DNA from: Isobaculum melis
GTDB lineage: Bacteria > Bacillota > Bacilli > Lactobacillales > Carnobacteriaceae
DNA: 38,947 nt
Assembly: GCF_900111355.1 (NCBI RefSeq)
Contig: NZ_FOHA01000020.1
Coordinates: 1-38,947 of the forward strand
Reading direction: 5' to 3'
Below, in pieces: positions 26,282-34,242 of the stretch (within the stretch, counting starts at the first letter, position 1; every line of letters begins with the position of its first letter). The notes under the pieces are model-generated. The model saw nothing but the letters and a program-made list of their open reading frames with translations, was not told the origin of the DNA and did no database searches. The position numbers and the translations under genes are program-made.

Positions 26282-27271
26282 TTAGTCTACATAGACATTT
26301 TCATAAAGTGCTGATGCTGCTGGTAAGGTACCTGCCTCAGCAAATATCACAGCTTGTTCAACGGCTTCTTTTCTATTTGCTTCAATTTGCTGACTAGCTT
26401 CTTTTGTTAGAATTCCTGCTTGAATCAGTAATTTTTCGGTTAATTGAAGCGGATCATGGTTGGTTTCCCAATGTAATTCTTCTTCTCTTGTGCGATAAAT
26501 CCGCTGATCAGATTTTGAATGGCCTTTAAAACGGTAAGTTTTAGCTTCAATTAACGTCGGTCCTCTGCCTTTTTTGGCTTTTTCAATTGCTTGATAGGTT
26601 GCATCAACAACTGCCACAATATCGTTGCCATCAATGGTTACACCTTCTATGCCATAAGCTGCGCCTCGTTCGGATAAATGGGGAATATTCACCATTTCTT
26701 TAATTGAGCTGCTCATGCCATATTGATTATTTTCAATAAAGAAAACGACAGGTAGTTGCCAAATAGAGGCTAAATTTAAAGCTTCATGAAAGCTTCCTTC
26801 ATTGGTCGAACCATCTCCAGCATAACAAATTGTGACTTGATCTTTTCCTTGCATTTGTGAGGAAAGAGCTGCCCCAACTGCAATTGGATACCCTGCACCA
26901 ACAATTCCGTTTGAGCCTAAATTGCCCTTATCAAGATCTGCAATATGCATACTACCGCCTTTTCCATTATTTGTCCCATTTTCTCGTCCAAATAACTCCG
27001 CCATCATCTGATTCATCTCTGTATTTTTGGCAATACTATGACCATGACCTCGATGAGTTGAAGTAATCCAATCTGTTGGTCTTAATAAATAACCACTTCC
27101 AGCTGCTGTTGCTTCTTGTCCAATCGATAAATGAGTGGTTCCATGGATTTTCCCTGCAAGAAATAAGGTTTCAACTTTTTCATCAAATAGACGAATATCC
27201 CACATTTTTTGATAAATGTTGAGAAAGTCTTGATCCGTTAGTCCTGCCTTGTTTTGAATCGATTGACCCAT
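26282..27271 (-). CDS. acoA: TPP-dependent 2-oxoacid/acetoin dehydrogenase E1, alpha subunit
   Basis: 329 residues from ATG 27271 (AAGGAGG upstream; 14 more in-frame codons upstream lie in the operator region). The TPP motif runs [15 protein letters not shown] to NNQYGMS. Substrate-side motifs [21 protein letters not shown] and [11 protein letters not shown] resemble AcoA. First gene of a three-gene operon alpha-beta-SorC regulator. Transcription is probably repressed by that regulator at two sites right after the -10. Confidence 0.85.
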   Translation of the reverse strand: MGQSIQNKAGLTDQDFLNIYQKMWDIRLFDEKVETLFLAGKIHGTTHLSIGQEATAAGSGYLLRPTDWITSTHRGHGHSIAKNTEMNQMMAELFGRENGTNNGKGGSMHIADLDKGNLGSNGIVGAGYPIAVGAALSSQMQGKDQVTICYAGDGSTNEGSFHEALNLASIWQLPVVFFIENNQYGMSSSIKEMVNIPHLSERGAAYGIEGVTIDGNDIVAVVDATYQAIEKAKKGRGPTLIEAKTYRFKGHSKSDQRIYRTREEELHWETNHDPLQLTEKLLIQAGILTKEASQQIEANRKEAVEQAVIFAEAGTLPAASALYENVYVD

Positions 27272-27291
27272 TCTTTTCAGCCTCCTTTTTA

Positions 27292-27350
27292 CATTTGTAA
27301 ACATGTTCATCATTTGTAAACATTATAAAGAGTCAGGGTTTTTACGTCAA
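27292..27350 (-). promoter_or_regulatory. E1 operon promoter with twin operator
   Basis: Minus strand: -35 TTGACG (27350-27345), 17-bp spacer, perfect -10 TATAAT (27327-27322). Two copies of TGTTTACAAATG follow (27322-27311 and 27303-27292), 19 bp apart centre to centre; the first touches the -10. They end just before the ribosome site of the alpha subunit. This is a repressor arrangement, most simply for the SorC regulator of the operon. Confidence 0.75.
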
Positions 27351-27396
27351 TCAAATTTATAAAATCTTAGGAAGTTTTCATTTTCATCTACAATAT

Positions 27397-27427
27397 TTGA
27401 TTTTTTTTAAGGATTTTCGTTTATAAT
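27397..27427 (+). promoter_or_regulatory. Promoter of the zinc-ribbon/lipL/HD/HAD run
   Basis: Plus strand: TTGATT (27397-27402), 19-bp spacer, perfect TATAAT (27422-27427). The start codon is 21 bp later, so the leader is very short. Confidence 0.5.
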
Positions 27428-27447
27428 AGAAGATGAGGTGAAAAATT

Positions 27448-27798
27448 ATGCTAATAAACAATGAAGAAACTACGCTCTTTTGTATTTATTGCCAATCAGA
27501 AACACCACATACTGTCAGCTATGTGAATCACACCATTTCTGCGATTGCCTGTGAGGCCTGTGGTAACCAAATGAGTATTGATGTAGATGCGATGCAAGAA
27601 TTCCATCAATATATTTATGAGCGTTTTTCAACAAAGGCCAGTAGAATGTCCGAAGAAGCGCGTCAAGATTTAAATACCTTTTTGAAATCATTGCCAATGC
27701 GTATTATTAGTAAGCCTGCTCGTTTTAGTTCTGAATACAATCAATTAAGTAAAGAAGTCAAAAATTATTTGAATAACATAAAAAAGGATGACGAATAA
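27448..27798 (+). CDS. Zinc-ribbon protein of unknown function
   Basis: 116 residues. Two CXXC knuckles, CIYC (residues 12-15) and CEAC (36-39), form a zinc ribbon; the rest is helical and charged. Similar short zinc-ribbon proteins sit beside lipL-like genes in Bacilli, but none has a role I can name. ATG with GAGGTG upstream. It ends 2 bp before the lipL start codon, so the two are coupled. Confidence 0.7.
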   Translation: MLINNEETTLFCIYCQSETPHTVSYVNHTISAIACEACGNQMSIDVDAMQEFHQYIYERFSTKASRMSEEARQDLNTFLKSLPMRIISKPARFSSEYNQLSKEVKNYLNNIKKDDE

Positions 27799-27800
27799 CC

Positions 27801-28697
27801 ATGTCGCAAGTACCTGAAACAACCAATCATTTACAGCAAACATTTGCAATTTTTAATGATGTTGCTGATGTTTTACCAAATGCCCAGCAGACACCTGCCG
27901 TTTTTGCTTTGGGCGATAGCTTAACAGAACAAGTCGGAAAAGAACTGCTGCCTGGTGTTGTCCATTTTTGGCAAAAGAAAGCCTTACTAATTTTAGGAAT
28001 GATTGATACAAAGCTCCCTTATTTTGATGAAGCTTTGCTGGAATTAACCAATCAGCAATACCCTTTTCTAGTTAGAAATGCTGGTGGCTTAGCTGTTGTA
28101 GCTGATGAAGGTGTGTTAAACTTTTCTTTAATTTTATCTGAAACTGCAGGGAAAATTTCCATTCCACAGGGTTATCAATATATGTTGCAGATTATTCAAG
28201 AAGCTTTTGCTGATTTTCATCTGCCTATTGAAGCCTATGAAATTGTTGATTCTTATTGTCCAGGGGATTATGACTTGAGCATTCATGGAAAAAAATTCGC
28301 TGGGATTGCACAAAGACGTTTAAAAAATGGTGTCGGAGTCATGATTTATTTAAGTGTCAATGGCTCCCAGGCGCAACGTGTTGCTTTAGTGCAAGACTTT
28401 TATCAAGCTGGTAAAAAGGATGCCGTTACCAAATGGCATTATCCAAACGTTTCGAATGAAGTGATGGCTTCTTTAGATGAGCTATTAGGTGTATCTTTAA
28501 CCATTGAAGAAGTTGAAACACGTATTTTAAAGGCAATGAAAAAATTAGGTGCAACTTTCCAAAATGGACAGTATAACCAAGAAATTGTCGCAAGTTATGA
28601 AGCGGCATATCAAAAAATGATCAAAAGAAATCAGCAGTCATTAGGTGCTTATTTTTTTGAAGGAGGAACTTCAAATGGAGCAAATTCCTTATCGTGA
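27801..28697 (+). CDS. lipL: Lipoyl/octanoyl protein transferase (LipL-like)
   Basis: 298 residues of the BPL/LplA/LipB fold. RNAGGLAVVADEGVLNFSLI (about 92-111) is the substrate-binding motif. SYCPGDYDLS holds C153, equivalent to the catalytic cysteine of B. subtilis LipL. K165 in GKKFAGIAQRR is the conserved lysine. LipL moves octanoyl or lipoyl groups from GcvH to E2 subunits, which fits the nearby E1 operon. A lipoate-protein ligase activity is the alternative, but the cysteine argues for transferase. The last 23 bp overlap the next gene. Confidence 0.82.
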   Translation: MSQVPETTNHLQQTFAIFNDVADVLPNAQQTPAVFALGDSLTEQVGKELLPGVVHFWQKKALLILGMIDTKLPYFDEALLELTNQQYPFLVRNAGGLAVVADEGVLNFSLILSETAGKISIPQGYQYMLQIIQEAFADFHLPIEAYEIVDSYCPGDYDLSIHGKKFAGIAQRRLKNGVGVMIYLSVNGSQAQRVALVQDFYQAGKKDAVTKWHYPNVSNEVMASLDELLGVSLTIEEVETRILKAMKKLGATFQNGQYNQEIVASYEAAYQKMIKRNQQSLGAYFFEGGTSNGANSLS

Positions 28698-30048
28698 GCA
28701 GCTCTTAGCAAATGAAAAAGTATTTCGAGATCCTGTTCATGATTATATCCATGTGCAGCATCAAGTGATATTGGATTTAATAAACACCAAAGAAGTCCAA
28801 AGGCTTCGTAGAATTAAACAATTAGGCACCACCAATATTACCTTTCATGGCGCAGAACATAGTCGTTTTACCCATTCATTAGGGGTTTATGAAATTACGA
28901 GAAGAATTTGTGACCGTTTTTTACGTTCCTATTCTATTGCCGATTTAGGCGAGGATGGCTGGGATGATCAAGAACGTTTAGTCGCATTATGTGCCGCCCT
29001 TTTACATGATGTGGGTCATGGTCCTTATTCTCATACCTTTGAGCATATTTTCCAAACAAATCATGAAGCGATTACGGTAGAAATTTTGACCTCACCTGAA
29101 ACGGAGGTTTGCCAAGTTTTAAGTCGTGTTTCAGCGGATTTCCCTGAAAAAGTTGCAAGTGTGATTCAGAAAACTTATCCAAATCAGCAAGTCGTTCAGT
29201 TGATTTCGAGTCAAATCGATGCAGATCGAATGGACTATTTATTAAGAGATGCCTATTATACCGGCGTCAACTATGGTACTTTTGATTTAACCCGTATTTT
29301 AAGAGTGATTCGTCCTTATAAGGATGGTATTACTTTCCAATATTCTGGGATGCATGCGGTAGAGGATTATATTGTCAGTCGTTACCAAATGTATATGCAG
29401 GTTTATTTCCACCCTGTTACAAGAAGCGCCGAAGTGATTCTTGATCACTTATTAATGCGCGCAAAAGAGCTTTATGAGGATGTGGATTATCAATTTTTAA
29501 CCTTACCAACACTGCTAATTCCATTTTTAGAGCATGACTTTACTTTAAATGATTATTTAATGCTGGATGATGGTGTCTTAAATACCTATTTCACGATGTG
29601 GCGTTTAGAAGAGGATGCAATTTTAAGCGATTTAGCGCAACGCTTTTTAGATCGTCATTTATTTAAATCCGTTGCTTTCAATGCTGAAATAGATTTAGAG
29701 ACTATCAAAAAATTGAAAACCATTGTCCAAAATTATGGCTATCATGTCGATTATTATACAGCCATTAATAATAGTTATGATTTACCCTATGATTTATACC
29801 GACCTGAACAAGAAAAAAATCGCACACAAATTGAATTAATCTATCCAGATGGCAGCTTAATTGAGCTTTCAAAAGCCAGTGATATTGTAGCAGCGTTGAC
29901 TGGAAAAGGGAAAGGCGATAAACGTTTTTATTTTCCTAAAGAGATTCTTCAAGAGAAGCACACCAAAGAAATTGATTTATTTGAACCAATGTTACAAGAA
30001 TTTAAAAAATATATTCATAATGATGAGATTCAATCTCTTCATAGATAA
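28675..30048 (+). CDS. HD-domain dNTP triphosphohydrolase-like protein
   Basis: 457 residues from ATG 28675 (GGAGG upstream); it overlaps the end of lipL. HD motifs are visible: H67 in HSRFTHSLGVYEI, H111-D112 in LLHDVGHGPYSHTFEH, and the later SQIDADRMDYLLRDAYYTG. This is the layout of the YwfO group, whose Enterococcus faecalis member EF1143 is a dNTPase with known structure. The likely role is trimming dNTP pools, regulated by nucleotides. No fused second domain. Operon with lipL and the HAD phosphatase. Confidence 0.85.
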   Translation: MEQIPYREQLLANEKVFRDPVHDYIHVQHQVILDLINTKEVQRLRRIKQLGTTNITFHGAEHSRFTHSLGVYEITRRICDRFLRSYSIADLGEDGWDDQERLVALCAALLHDVGHGPYSHTFEHIFQTNHEAITVEILTSPETEVCQVLSRVSADFPEKVASVIQKTYPNQQVVQLISSQIDADRMDYLLRDAYYTGVNYGTFDLTRILRVIRPYKDGITFQYSGMHAVEDYIVSRYQMYMQVYFHPVTRSAEVILDHLLMRAKELYEDVDYQFLTLPTLLIPFLEHDFTLNDYLMLDDGVLNTYFTMWRLEEDAILSDLAQRFLDRHLFKSVAFNAEIDLETIKKLKTIVQNYGYHVDYYTAINNSYDLPYDLYRPEQEKNRTQIELIYPDGSLIELSKASDIVAALTGKGKGDKRFYFPKEILQEKHTKEIDLFEPMLQEFKKYIHNDEIQSLHR

Positions 30049-30060
30049 AGGAGAAGAAAC

Positions 30061-30879
30061 ATGCCAATCGAACTAATTGCTATTGATTTAGATGGAACAT
30101 TGCTCAATGACCACAAAGAGGTCACACCAAAAGTTAAAGAGACTTTAGGGCGTGCAAAAGCACAAGGAATTAAAGTGGTGCTTTGTACAGGAAGACCACT
30201 AGTAGGGGCGTTAGAGTACTTAGATATTCTAGGCTTAGAAGAAGAAGGTGACTATTGTATCACTTATAATGGTGCTCTTGTTCAAAGTAGTCATGATGGA
30301 AAAGCCATTGTTCATCATACGCTAAACTTTGAGGACTTTTTAGCCATTGAAAAATTAAGTCGTGAGGTAGGGGTTCATTGTCATACAATTGATATGAATG
30401 CTGTTTATACTGCTAATAAAAACATCGGTCGTTATACCGTTCGAGAATGTTATTTAACAGGAATGCCTTTACAATATTGTGCCGTCTCCGACATGGATCA
30501 AAACATTGAAATTGGGAAAATGATGATGATTGATGAACCAGATATTTTAGATGCGGGAATTGCCCAATTACCTCCTTCATTCTTTGAAAAATATACGGTT
30601 TTAAAAAGTGAACCCTTTTATTTAGAAATTTTAAATAAAGGTGCAAGCAAAGGAAATGCTGTCGCTGGTTTAGCTGAGTATTTAAATATTCCAAGAGAAA
30701 ATGTCATGGCAATCGGTGACAACGAAAATGACCTAGATATGATTGAATATGCTGGGATGGGTGTTGCGATGGATAATGCCGTTCCTAAAGTTAAAGCTGT
30801 CGCTGACTATATTACGAAAAGTAATACTGAGGACGGCGTTGCTTATGTGGTTGAAAAATATGCTTTAGAGCAAGCTTAA
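30061..30879 (+). CDS. Cof-type HAD-superfamily phosphatase
   Basis: 272 residues. HAD motif I DLDGTLLND (9-17), motif II CTGRP, the C2 cap, and motif III/IV K..GDNENDLDMIEYAGMGVAM. This is the Cof/YidA subfamily of sugar-phosphate or nucleotide phosphatases; substrate unknown. ATG follows AAGGAG and sits 12 bp after the HD gene. Last core gene before island 2. Confidence 0.92.
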   Translation: MPIELIAIDLDGTLLNDHKEVTPKVKETLGRAKAQGIKVVLCTGRPLVGALEYLDILGLEEEGDYCITYNGALVQSSHDGKAIVHHTLNFEDFLAIEKLSREVGVHCHTIDMNAVYTANKNIGRYTVRECYLTGMPLQYCAVSDMDQNIEIGKMMMIDEPDILDAGIAQLPPSFFEKYTVLKSEPFYLEILNKGASKGNAVAGLAEYLNIPRENVMAIGDNENDLDMIEYAGMGVAMDNAVPKVKAVADYITKSNTEDGVAYVVEKYALEQA

Positions 30880-30892
30880 ATAAAACAAAAAC

Positions 30893-30937
30893 AAAACCTT
30901 TGATTCTCTGCTGAAACAGCGATTATCAAAGGTTTTT
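30893..30937. terminator. Bidirectional terminator; first of three copies
   Basis: AAAACCTTTGAT... / ...ATCAAAGGTTTTT with internal CTCTGCTGAAACAGCG. The same hairpin appears at about 33011-33051 and 36734-36770, each time next to the 3' end of a Nudix gene. So this copy belongs to the duplicated Nudix end more than to the HAD gene, though it serves both. Confidence 0.85.
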
Positions 30938-30944
30938 CTAATTA

Positions 30945-31035
30945 AATAACAGTTACTTCTTTAGCTGTTTGATAAATTCAGCAAATGACCAGTATAGAAA
31001 TTTTCAAGTGGGATTATTTTTTCTTCCATAATCAG
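30945..31035 (-). pseudogene. Remnant 1 of the Nudix gene 3' end
   Basis: TTACTTCTTTAGCTGTTTGATAAATTCAGCAA (in two halves, from about 30954) is nearly identical to the end of the intact Nudix gene (36777-36808), followed by a short run similar to 36900-36915. The middle of the gene is gone. A matching 5' flank occurs at 31814-31842. Confidence 0.8.
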
Positions 31036-31190
31036 TTTCTGTTGTTATTTTTCAGTCCGTTTGATAGTGTTTATTAAAGCATCGTAGTTTAATAATCAGA
31101 TAGGCAATAATGAATTTGGAAACTAGAAATCAAAGTAACTAATTTTGCTTTTCACTGTCATAAAACCATCTATTCCCCCGTTTATGCGGA

Positions 31191-31502
31191 CTACGCTTCC
31201 ACACTTACAGAAATTGCTGTGCCAAAACATATTTTTGCAACTTCAATATCCTCTCGTAAAATTTTTAAATACATATCTTCTTTTTTTAATTGAGTTATAT
31301 TGTTTAAACCCACAGAGAATATATCTCTATTATTTTCTTGTAAAAAAATATTTATTTGTTTTTCATAACTATAAATAAAAAGTATCAGTTGCATATTTTT
31401 TTTTGAAAATCGATATATATATTGCCCATCTCCATAATTATCTGTCAAACTTTTCCCTTCAGATAAAAACAGTTCCATAAGTTCTAATTCATCATATTTC
31501 AT
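31191..31502 (-). CDS. Probable orphan immunity protein
   Basis: 103 residues, ATG 31502 with AAAGGAG 9 bp upstream. Acidic, with an alpha/beta pattern and an internal segment NITQLKKEDMYLKILREDIE. No family recognised. It follows a 32-codon toxin-tip fragment by 17 bp, the arrangement of toxin tip plus cognate immunity gene. Immunity function is inferred from position, size and neighbours. Confidence 0.5.
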   Translation of the reverse strand: MKYDELELMELFLSEGKSLTDNYGDGQYIYRFSKKNMQLILFIYSYEKQINIFLQENNRDIFSVGLNNITQLKKEDMYLKILREDIEVAKICFGTAISVSVEA

Positions 31503-31519
31503 TTCTACAAACTCCTTTA

Positions 31520-31618
31520 CTATTTTGGCATGACAGTGATAATATCTCCTACATTATTCGTTATGACAGTCACATCATTTGTTTCAAATAATTCATTCGT
31601 TTTTTGTTGAGTAGACAT
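31520..31618 (-). pseudogene. Toxin-tip fragment (C-terminal end of a lost toxin)
   Basis: 32 codons ending TNNVGDIITVMPK and stop, immediately before the ribosome site of the 31191-31502 gene. Too short to be a toxin alone, it looks like the last residues of a polymorphic toxin that has lost its body. An ATG exists but the upstream AAGGAAG is weak. Toxin class unknown. Confidence 0.45.
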
Positions 31619-31675
31619 TTTGCTTTACTTCCTTTCCAAATAGTTATTTGTTATATTAGAAAGCTCACTCAATGA

Positions 31676-31783
31676 CTATTCGCTAAGATTAATGTAAGTT
31701 AATCCTCTATCGTTAGAAATGATACCTTTAGGAGTTAACGAACTTTTACCATATATACTGATTCTATAATAAGGTTTCCCTCT
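31676..31783 (-). pseudogene. Toxin-tip fragment with nonsense mutation
   Basis: Minus strand: 35 sense codons after a TGA (RGKPYYRISIYGKSSLTP..., ending GLTYINLSE) and then a stop. Upstream of the TGA the same frame continues (IGIMDGTSG), so it reads as one tip with a nonsense mutation. It is followed by a gap before the 31618 fragment, so its own immunity gene may be lost. Class unknown. Confidence 0.45.
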
Positions 31784-31813
31784 TCAACCACTTGTTCCAT
31801 CCATAATTCCAAT

Positions 31814-31842
31814 AACAATGTGGTTCTCCTTTTAGCTTTTTC
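31814..31842 (-). pseudogene. Remnant of the Nudix gene 5' flank
   Basis: ATGTGGTTCTCCTTTTAGCT, then TTTTCTTTG, matches the ribosome-site region of the intact Nudix gene (ending at 37232) at about 26 of 28 positions. The similarity stops at the Nudix start codon, where a toxin-tip frame begins instead. Confidence 0.6.
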
Positions 31843-31872
31843 TTTGTTTCTCTAATTATAGACTTTTGATTT

Positions 31873-32271
31873 CTAATTGCACTTTTTCGTGTATGGCCTA
31901 TTTAAAGCGTCATCAAGAACACTAAATAGATTTTCCCCATCACTTGTGACAAAATAATCAGCTAATGTTTTAATATCTTGGCTAATATTACTGCCCCAAG
32001 GTGGACTTTTTTGTAAATTTTTAGCATCCCATATAATTTTATTAGGTGCTAATTTAAAAAGCTCTTGTTTTATTTCTGATAATTCATTCTTAGCTATATT
32101 TAATTCATCAATATCTAAAGTTCCTGAATACAAATTTTTCATAATTAAGGGAAATCTACTTCCCCATTTTTTATTTTCTAAATTCACGTATACTGTTGAA
32201 AAAAATGAATTAAAAAATTCTCCTGTACCTATTGAATACCATAAAAAATCTACTTTAATTCCCACTGTCAT
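31873..32271 (-). CDS. Orphan immunity protein, Imm70-like
   Basis: 132 residues. The features MTVGIKVDFLWYSIGTGEFF..., WGSRFPLIMKNLY, KIIWDAKNL, PPWGSNIS and the late LADYFVTSDGENLFSVLDDAL match what I recall of the Imm70 family. It starts 4 bp after the stop of the toxin-tip fragment 32276-32449. That tight coupling is typical of toxin-immunity pairs. With the toxin body gone it may protect against siblings that still have it. Confidence 0.6.
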   Translation of the reverse strand: MTVGIKVDFLWYSIGTGEFFNSFFSTVYVNLENKKWGSRFPLIMKNLYSGTLDIDELNIAKNELSEIKQELFKLAPNKIIWDAKNLQKSPPWGSNISQDIKTLADYFVTSDGENLFSVLDDALNRPYTKKCN

Positions 32272-32275
32272 AAAA

Positions 32276-32449
32276 TCAACTCTTAAATATAATTTCTACA
32301 TCGATATTTGTCTTCTCTAATATCTTGCTACGAATTTCTTTTAGTAATTCGTTAGTGATCGTTTGACCACGTACATCTATTATGATAGTTTGTCGTGTCC
32401 CTTTTGGCAAATTATCAACTCTATGCAAAATCTGTTTACTGCTCTTCCT
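32276..32449 (-). pseudogene. Toxin-tip fragment coupled to the Imm70-like gene
   Basis: 57 sense codons with no usable start, entered from a stop at 32450-32452. It reads RVDNLPKGTRQTIIIDVRGQ, then ITNELLKEIRSKILEKTN and IDVEIIFKS. It looks like the very end of a nuclease-type toxin domain, but I cannot assign a class. Its stop lies 4 bp before the immunity ATG. Confidence 0.6.
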
Positions 32450-32574
32450 CTACATTTTTACCAAACAAAATCATTCATAATCTGTCATCATAGTGGTTGC
32501 AAGAAGTTCTAAAGGATGTCAAAACTATTTTTTATAAAACTGAATATTTCCTTTAACAGTGTATTTTTTTCTTG

Positions 32575-32784
32575 TTAAAATACTAAATCTATCATACTTA
32601 AGATGAAATAATAGGATATCTCTTTGTGTAAGTTCAAAAGATATACATTTTTTCGAATAATTATCTTTTCGTATAAACGGAATAGCATTTTTAACGGTAA
32701 ATCTTTATAAAAATCAGCTAAAACAAAAGTATCTTTTTTTGTATAATAAGAAATAGTGCCAAGATAACCAAGGATTTCTTTCAC
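32575..32784 (-). CDS. Possible orphan immunity protein with GTG start
   Basis: 69 codons from GTG 32784 (starts MKEILGYLGTISYYTKKDTF). Its GTG overlaps the stop of another short tip frame (ATGTGA), whose last residues are YRIEDRPQIVYM (about 32782-32840). The coupling suggests another tip-immunity pair. The first 100 bp are repeated at 36404-36508, where the frame is truncated. Whether it is functional is unclear; no family recognised. Confidence 0.35.
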   Translation of the reverse strand: MKEILGYLGTISYYTKKDTFVLADFYKDLPLKMLFRLYEKIIIRKNVYLLNLHKEISYYFILSMIDLVF

Positions 32785-33052
32785 ATGTAAACTATTTGAG
32801 GCCTATCTTCAATTCTATACATTGAATGTGAATATAGATTACTATCCTATCAATCTTCCCATTTTTTCAGTAGTAAAATTCTTTTTAAATCGTACACACT
32901 AAATAAGGCTACTTATTCGCACATTGATTTAAAAGAATCAATGAATATTTTTGTCTCTTATTCCAAGAAGTTATGTGATAGAACTACTATCAAACATACA
33001 AAAATAAAGCCCTTGATTCTCTGCTGAAACAGCAAGAATCAAAGGTTTTTCT
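32684..33052. repeat. Long direct repeat, copy A (partner 36404-36770)
   Basis: About 370 bp matches 36404-36770 with about 12 differences by eye (about 97%). It contains the start of the GTG immunity-like frame, the tip-end remnant, and the Nudix-side terminator. Copies A and B are in the same orientation on both sides of the barnase module. Confidence 0.88.
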
Positions 33053-33059
33053 AATTAAA

Positions 33060-33240
33060 TAACTGTTACTTCTTTAACTGTTTGATAAATTCAGCAAGTG
33101 ATCAGTATAGAAATTTTCAAATTGTGATTATTTTTTCTTCCATTTACCAGCTACATAAAAATAGCCAAGATTATAGAAATATGTATCTCTAAAAATTGAA
33201 TAAAAGTATTACATTTGAACAATCACGATAGTTGCCTACA
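33060..33240 (-). pseudogene. Remnant 2 of the Nudix gene
   Basis: Starts with the same 3' end as the intact gene (AACTGTTACTTCTTTAACTG...), lacks the stretch equivalent to 36810-36896, then follows 36897-37005 (CATAAAAATAGCCAAGATTA..., GTATCTCTAAA, TTGCCTAC). It is more diverged than the 370-bp repeat next to it, so it decayed longer. Not translatable. Confidence 0.75.
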
Positions 33241-33650
33241 GTCATATCAAACCTACTTTACCGTTTTTTCATTACTATGCTTAAACGCTCATTTGCAAGC
33301 ACACTATAACCTGAATGTTATTTTCTATTAAATTGAATAGGGGTTTATATTTTTGATCTAAAAAAATATGCTTTTATTTCTTGATAACCCAGTAGTTCAA
33401 CAAAGTACTGAAGAAAGGGATTTACTTGGATTTAGCAAGAAGTTACCATTAGAATCTTAAAAATATTAACTTCTAACTGCAAATATTTATGACCTACTGC
33501 TGAGAAAGATTCTGTGATAAATCATATTGAATCAAAATGGAAAAAGAATCTCTAACATTTTTAGAGAATTCACAAATGCAGAGTTCATTTAAAACCCAAT
33601 TCAATTACCTTCTAAAAGGTAATCGAGGTAGACCAATTAAAATTCACAAA
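33241..33650. other. Region without a recognised gene
   Basis: Only short open frames lie here, none with a ribosome site: a 30-codon plus-strand frame at 33368-33460 and a plus-strand run around 33540-33650 containing KGNRGRPIKI. They could be debris of a mobile or chromosomal gene; I cannot identify them. Confidence 0.5.
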
Positions 33651-33652
33651 GA

Positions 33653-33685
33653 AAGTCCCTTGAACTGCCTTGGCTCAAGGGACTT
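33653..33685 (-). terminator. Terminator of the toxin operon
   Basis: AAGTCCCTTGA / TCAAGGGACTT with an 11-base loop, followed on the minus strand by TTCTTTG. It lies 30 bp beyond the last operon gene. Confidence 0.75.
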
Positions 33686-33715
33686 CGTTTAATTCACGTT
33701 ATGGAAACTAAGATT

Positions 33716-33897
33716 CTATCTGTTTCCAGCAGTCATTATAATCAATAAAGCAATGTCTATAAAAAACATATAAACTAAAAATAGACCAACAGGCATTTTT
33801 TGATAATTTTTATTGATATATCTCGGTCTAAAAAATGCATAAACTATTAAAAATGAAAAAAATTCAGTCCCATAAAAGATCCTAGTAAATATGCCAT
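33716..33897 (-). pseudogene. Small two-helix membrane protein, frameshifted (or -1 slipped)
   Basis: ATG 33897 follows AGGAGG, 30 bp after barstar. The zero frame gives MAYLLGSFMGLNFFHF and stops. One base back, the reading continues FSFLIVYAFFRPRYINKN... to a stop at 33716, giving about 61 residues with two membrane helices. The shift lies in AATTTTTTTC, which in the zero frame is T_TTT_TTT, a classic -1 slippery heptamer. It is either a simple one-base loss or a programmed shift. Position suggests an accessory or immunity role in the toxin operon. Confidence 0.5.
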
Positions 33898-33926
33898 TGT
33901 ATCCTCCTGTGATAAAGACCTTTATT

Positions 33927-34220
33927 TTATTTATATTCTATCTCAACTTTTAGTACAGGGTATTTTTTATTAAAGTCATGAAGCATCTCTTTTAATAAAT
34001 TTGCTTCACTTGGAATAGAGTTTTCTAAATCTGACCAATTTTCAAATATTATTTTCTCTGGTAATTCAACTAATCCAGTTATAGTATCCCAAAAAGCATC
34101 CCAATTTTCACCATAATAATCAGGAAAATCAAGATTTTGTTTTAATAAAATTTGTAATTCTTCTTTAGTTGATACATTTTTTAAGTCTATTATGACTTCC
34201 CTTTTTTCTGAATCGCACAT
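33927..34220 (-). CDS. Barstar-family RNase inhibitor (immunity protein)
   Basis: 97 residues from ATG 34220 (TAGGAG 10 bp upstream; an earlier in-frame ATG lies in the toxin end). The core FPDYYGENWDAFWDTITG matches barstar's YYGENLDALWDCLTG, including the two Asp and the Trp that plug the barnase active site. The adjacent beta strand VIIDLKN and late LKVEIEY fit the fold. It is encoded 23 bp after the barnase-domain toxin, its obvious target. It should act in the cytoplasm of the producer. Confidence 0.93.
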   Translation of the reverse strand: MCDSEKREVIIDLKNVSTKEELQILLKQNLDFPDYYGENWDAFWDTITGLVELPEKIIFENWSDLENSIPSEANLLKEMLHDFNKKYPVLKVEIEYK

Positions 34221-34242
34221 ATTTTTTTCACTCCTATAATTT

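Noticed and set aside
33368-33460. 30-codon plus-strand frame
   Set aside because: No ribosome site, no promoter and no recognisable similarity, so chance cannot be excluded.
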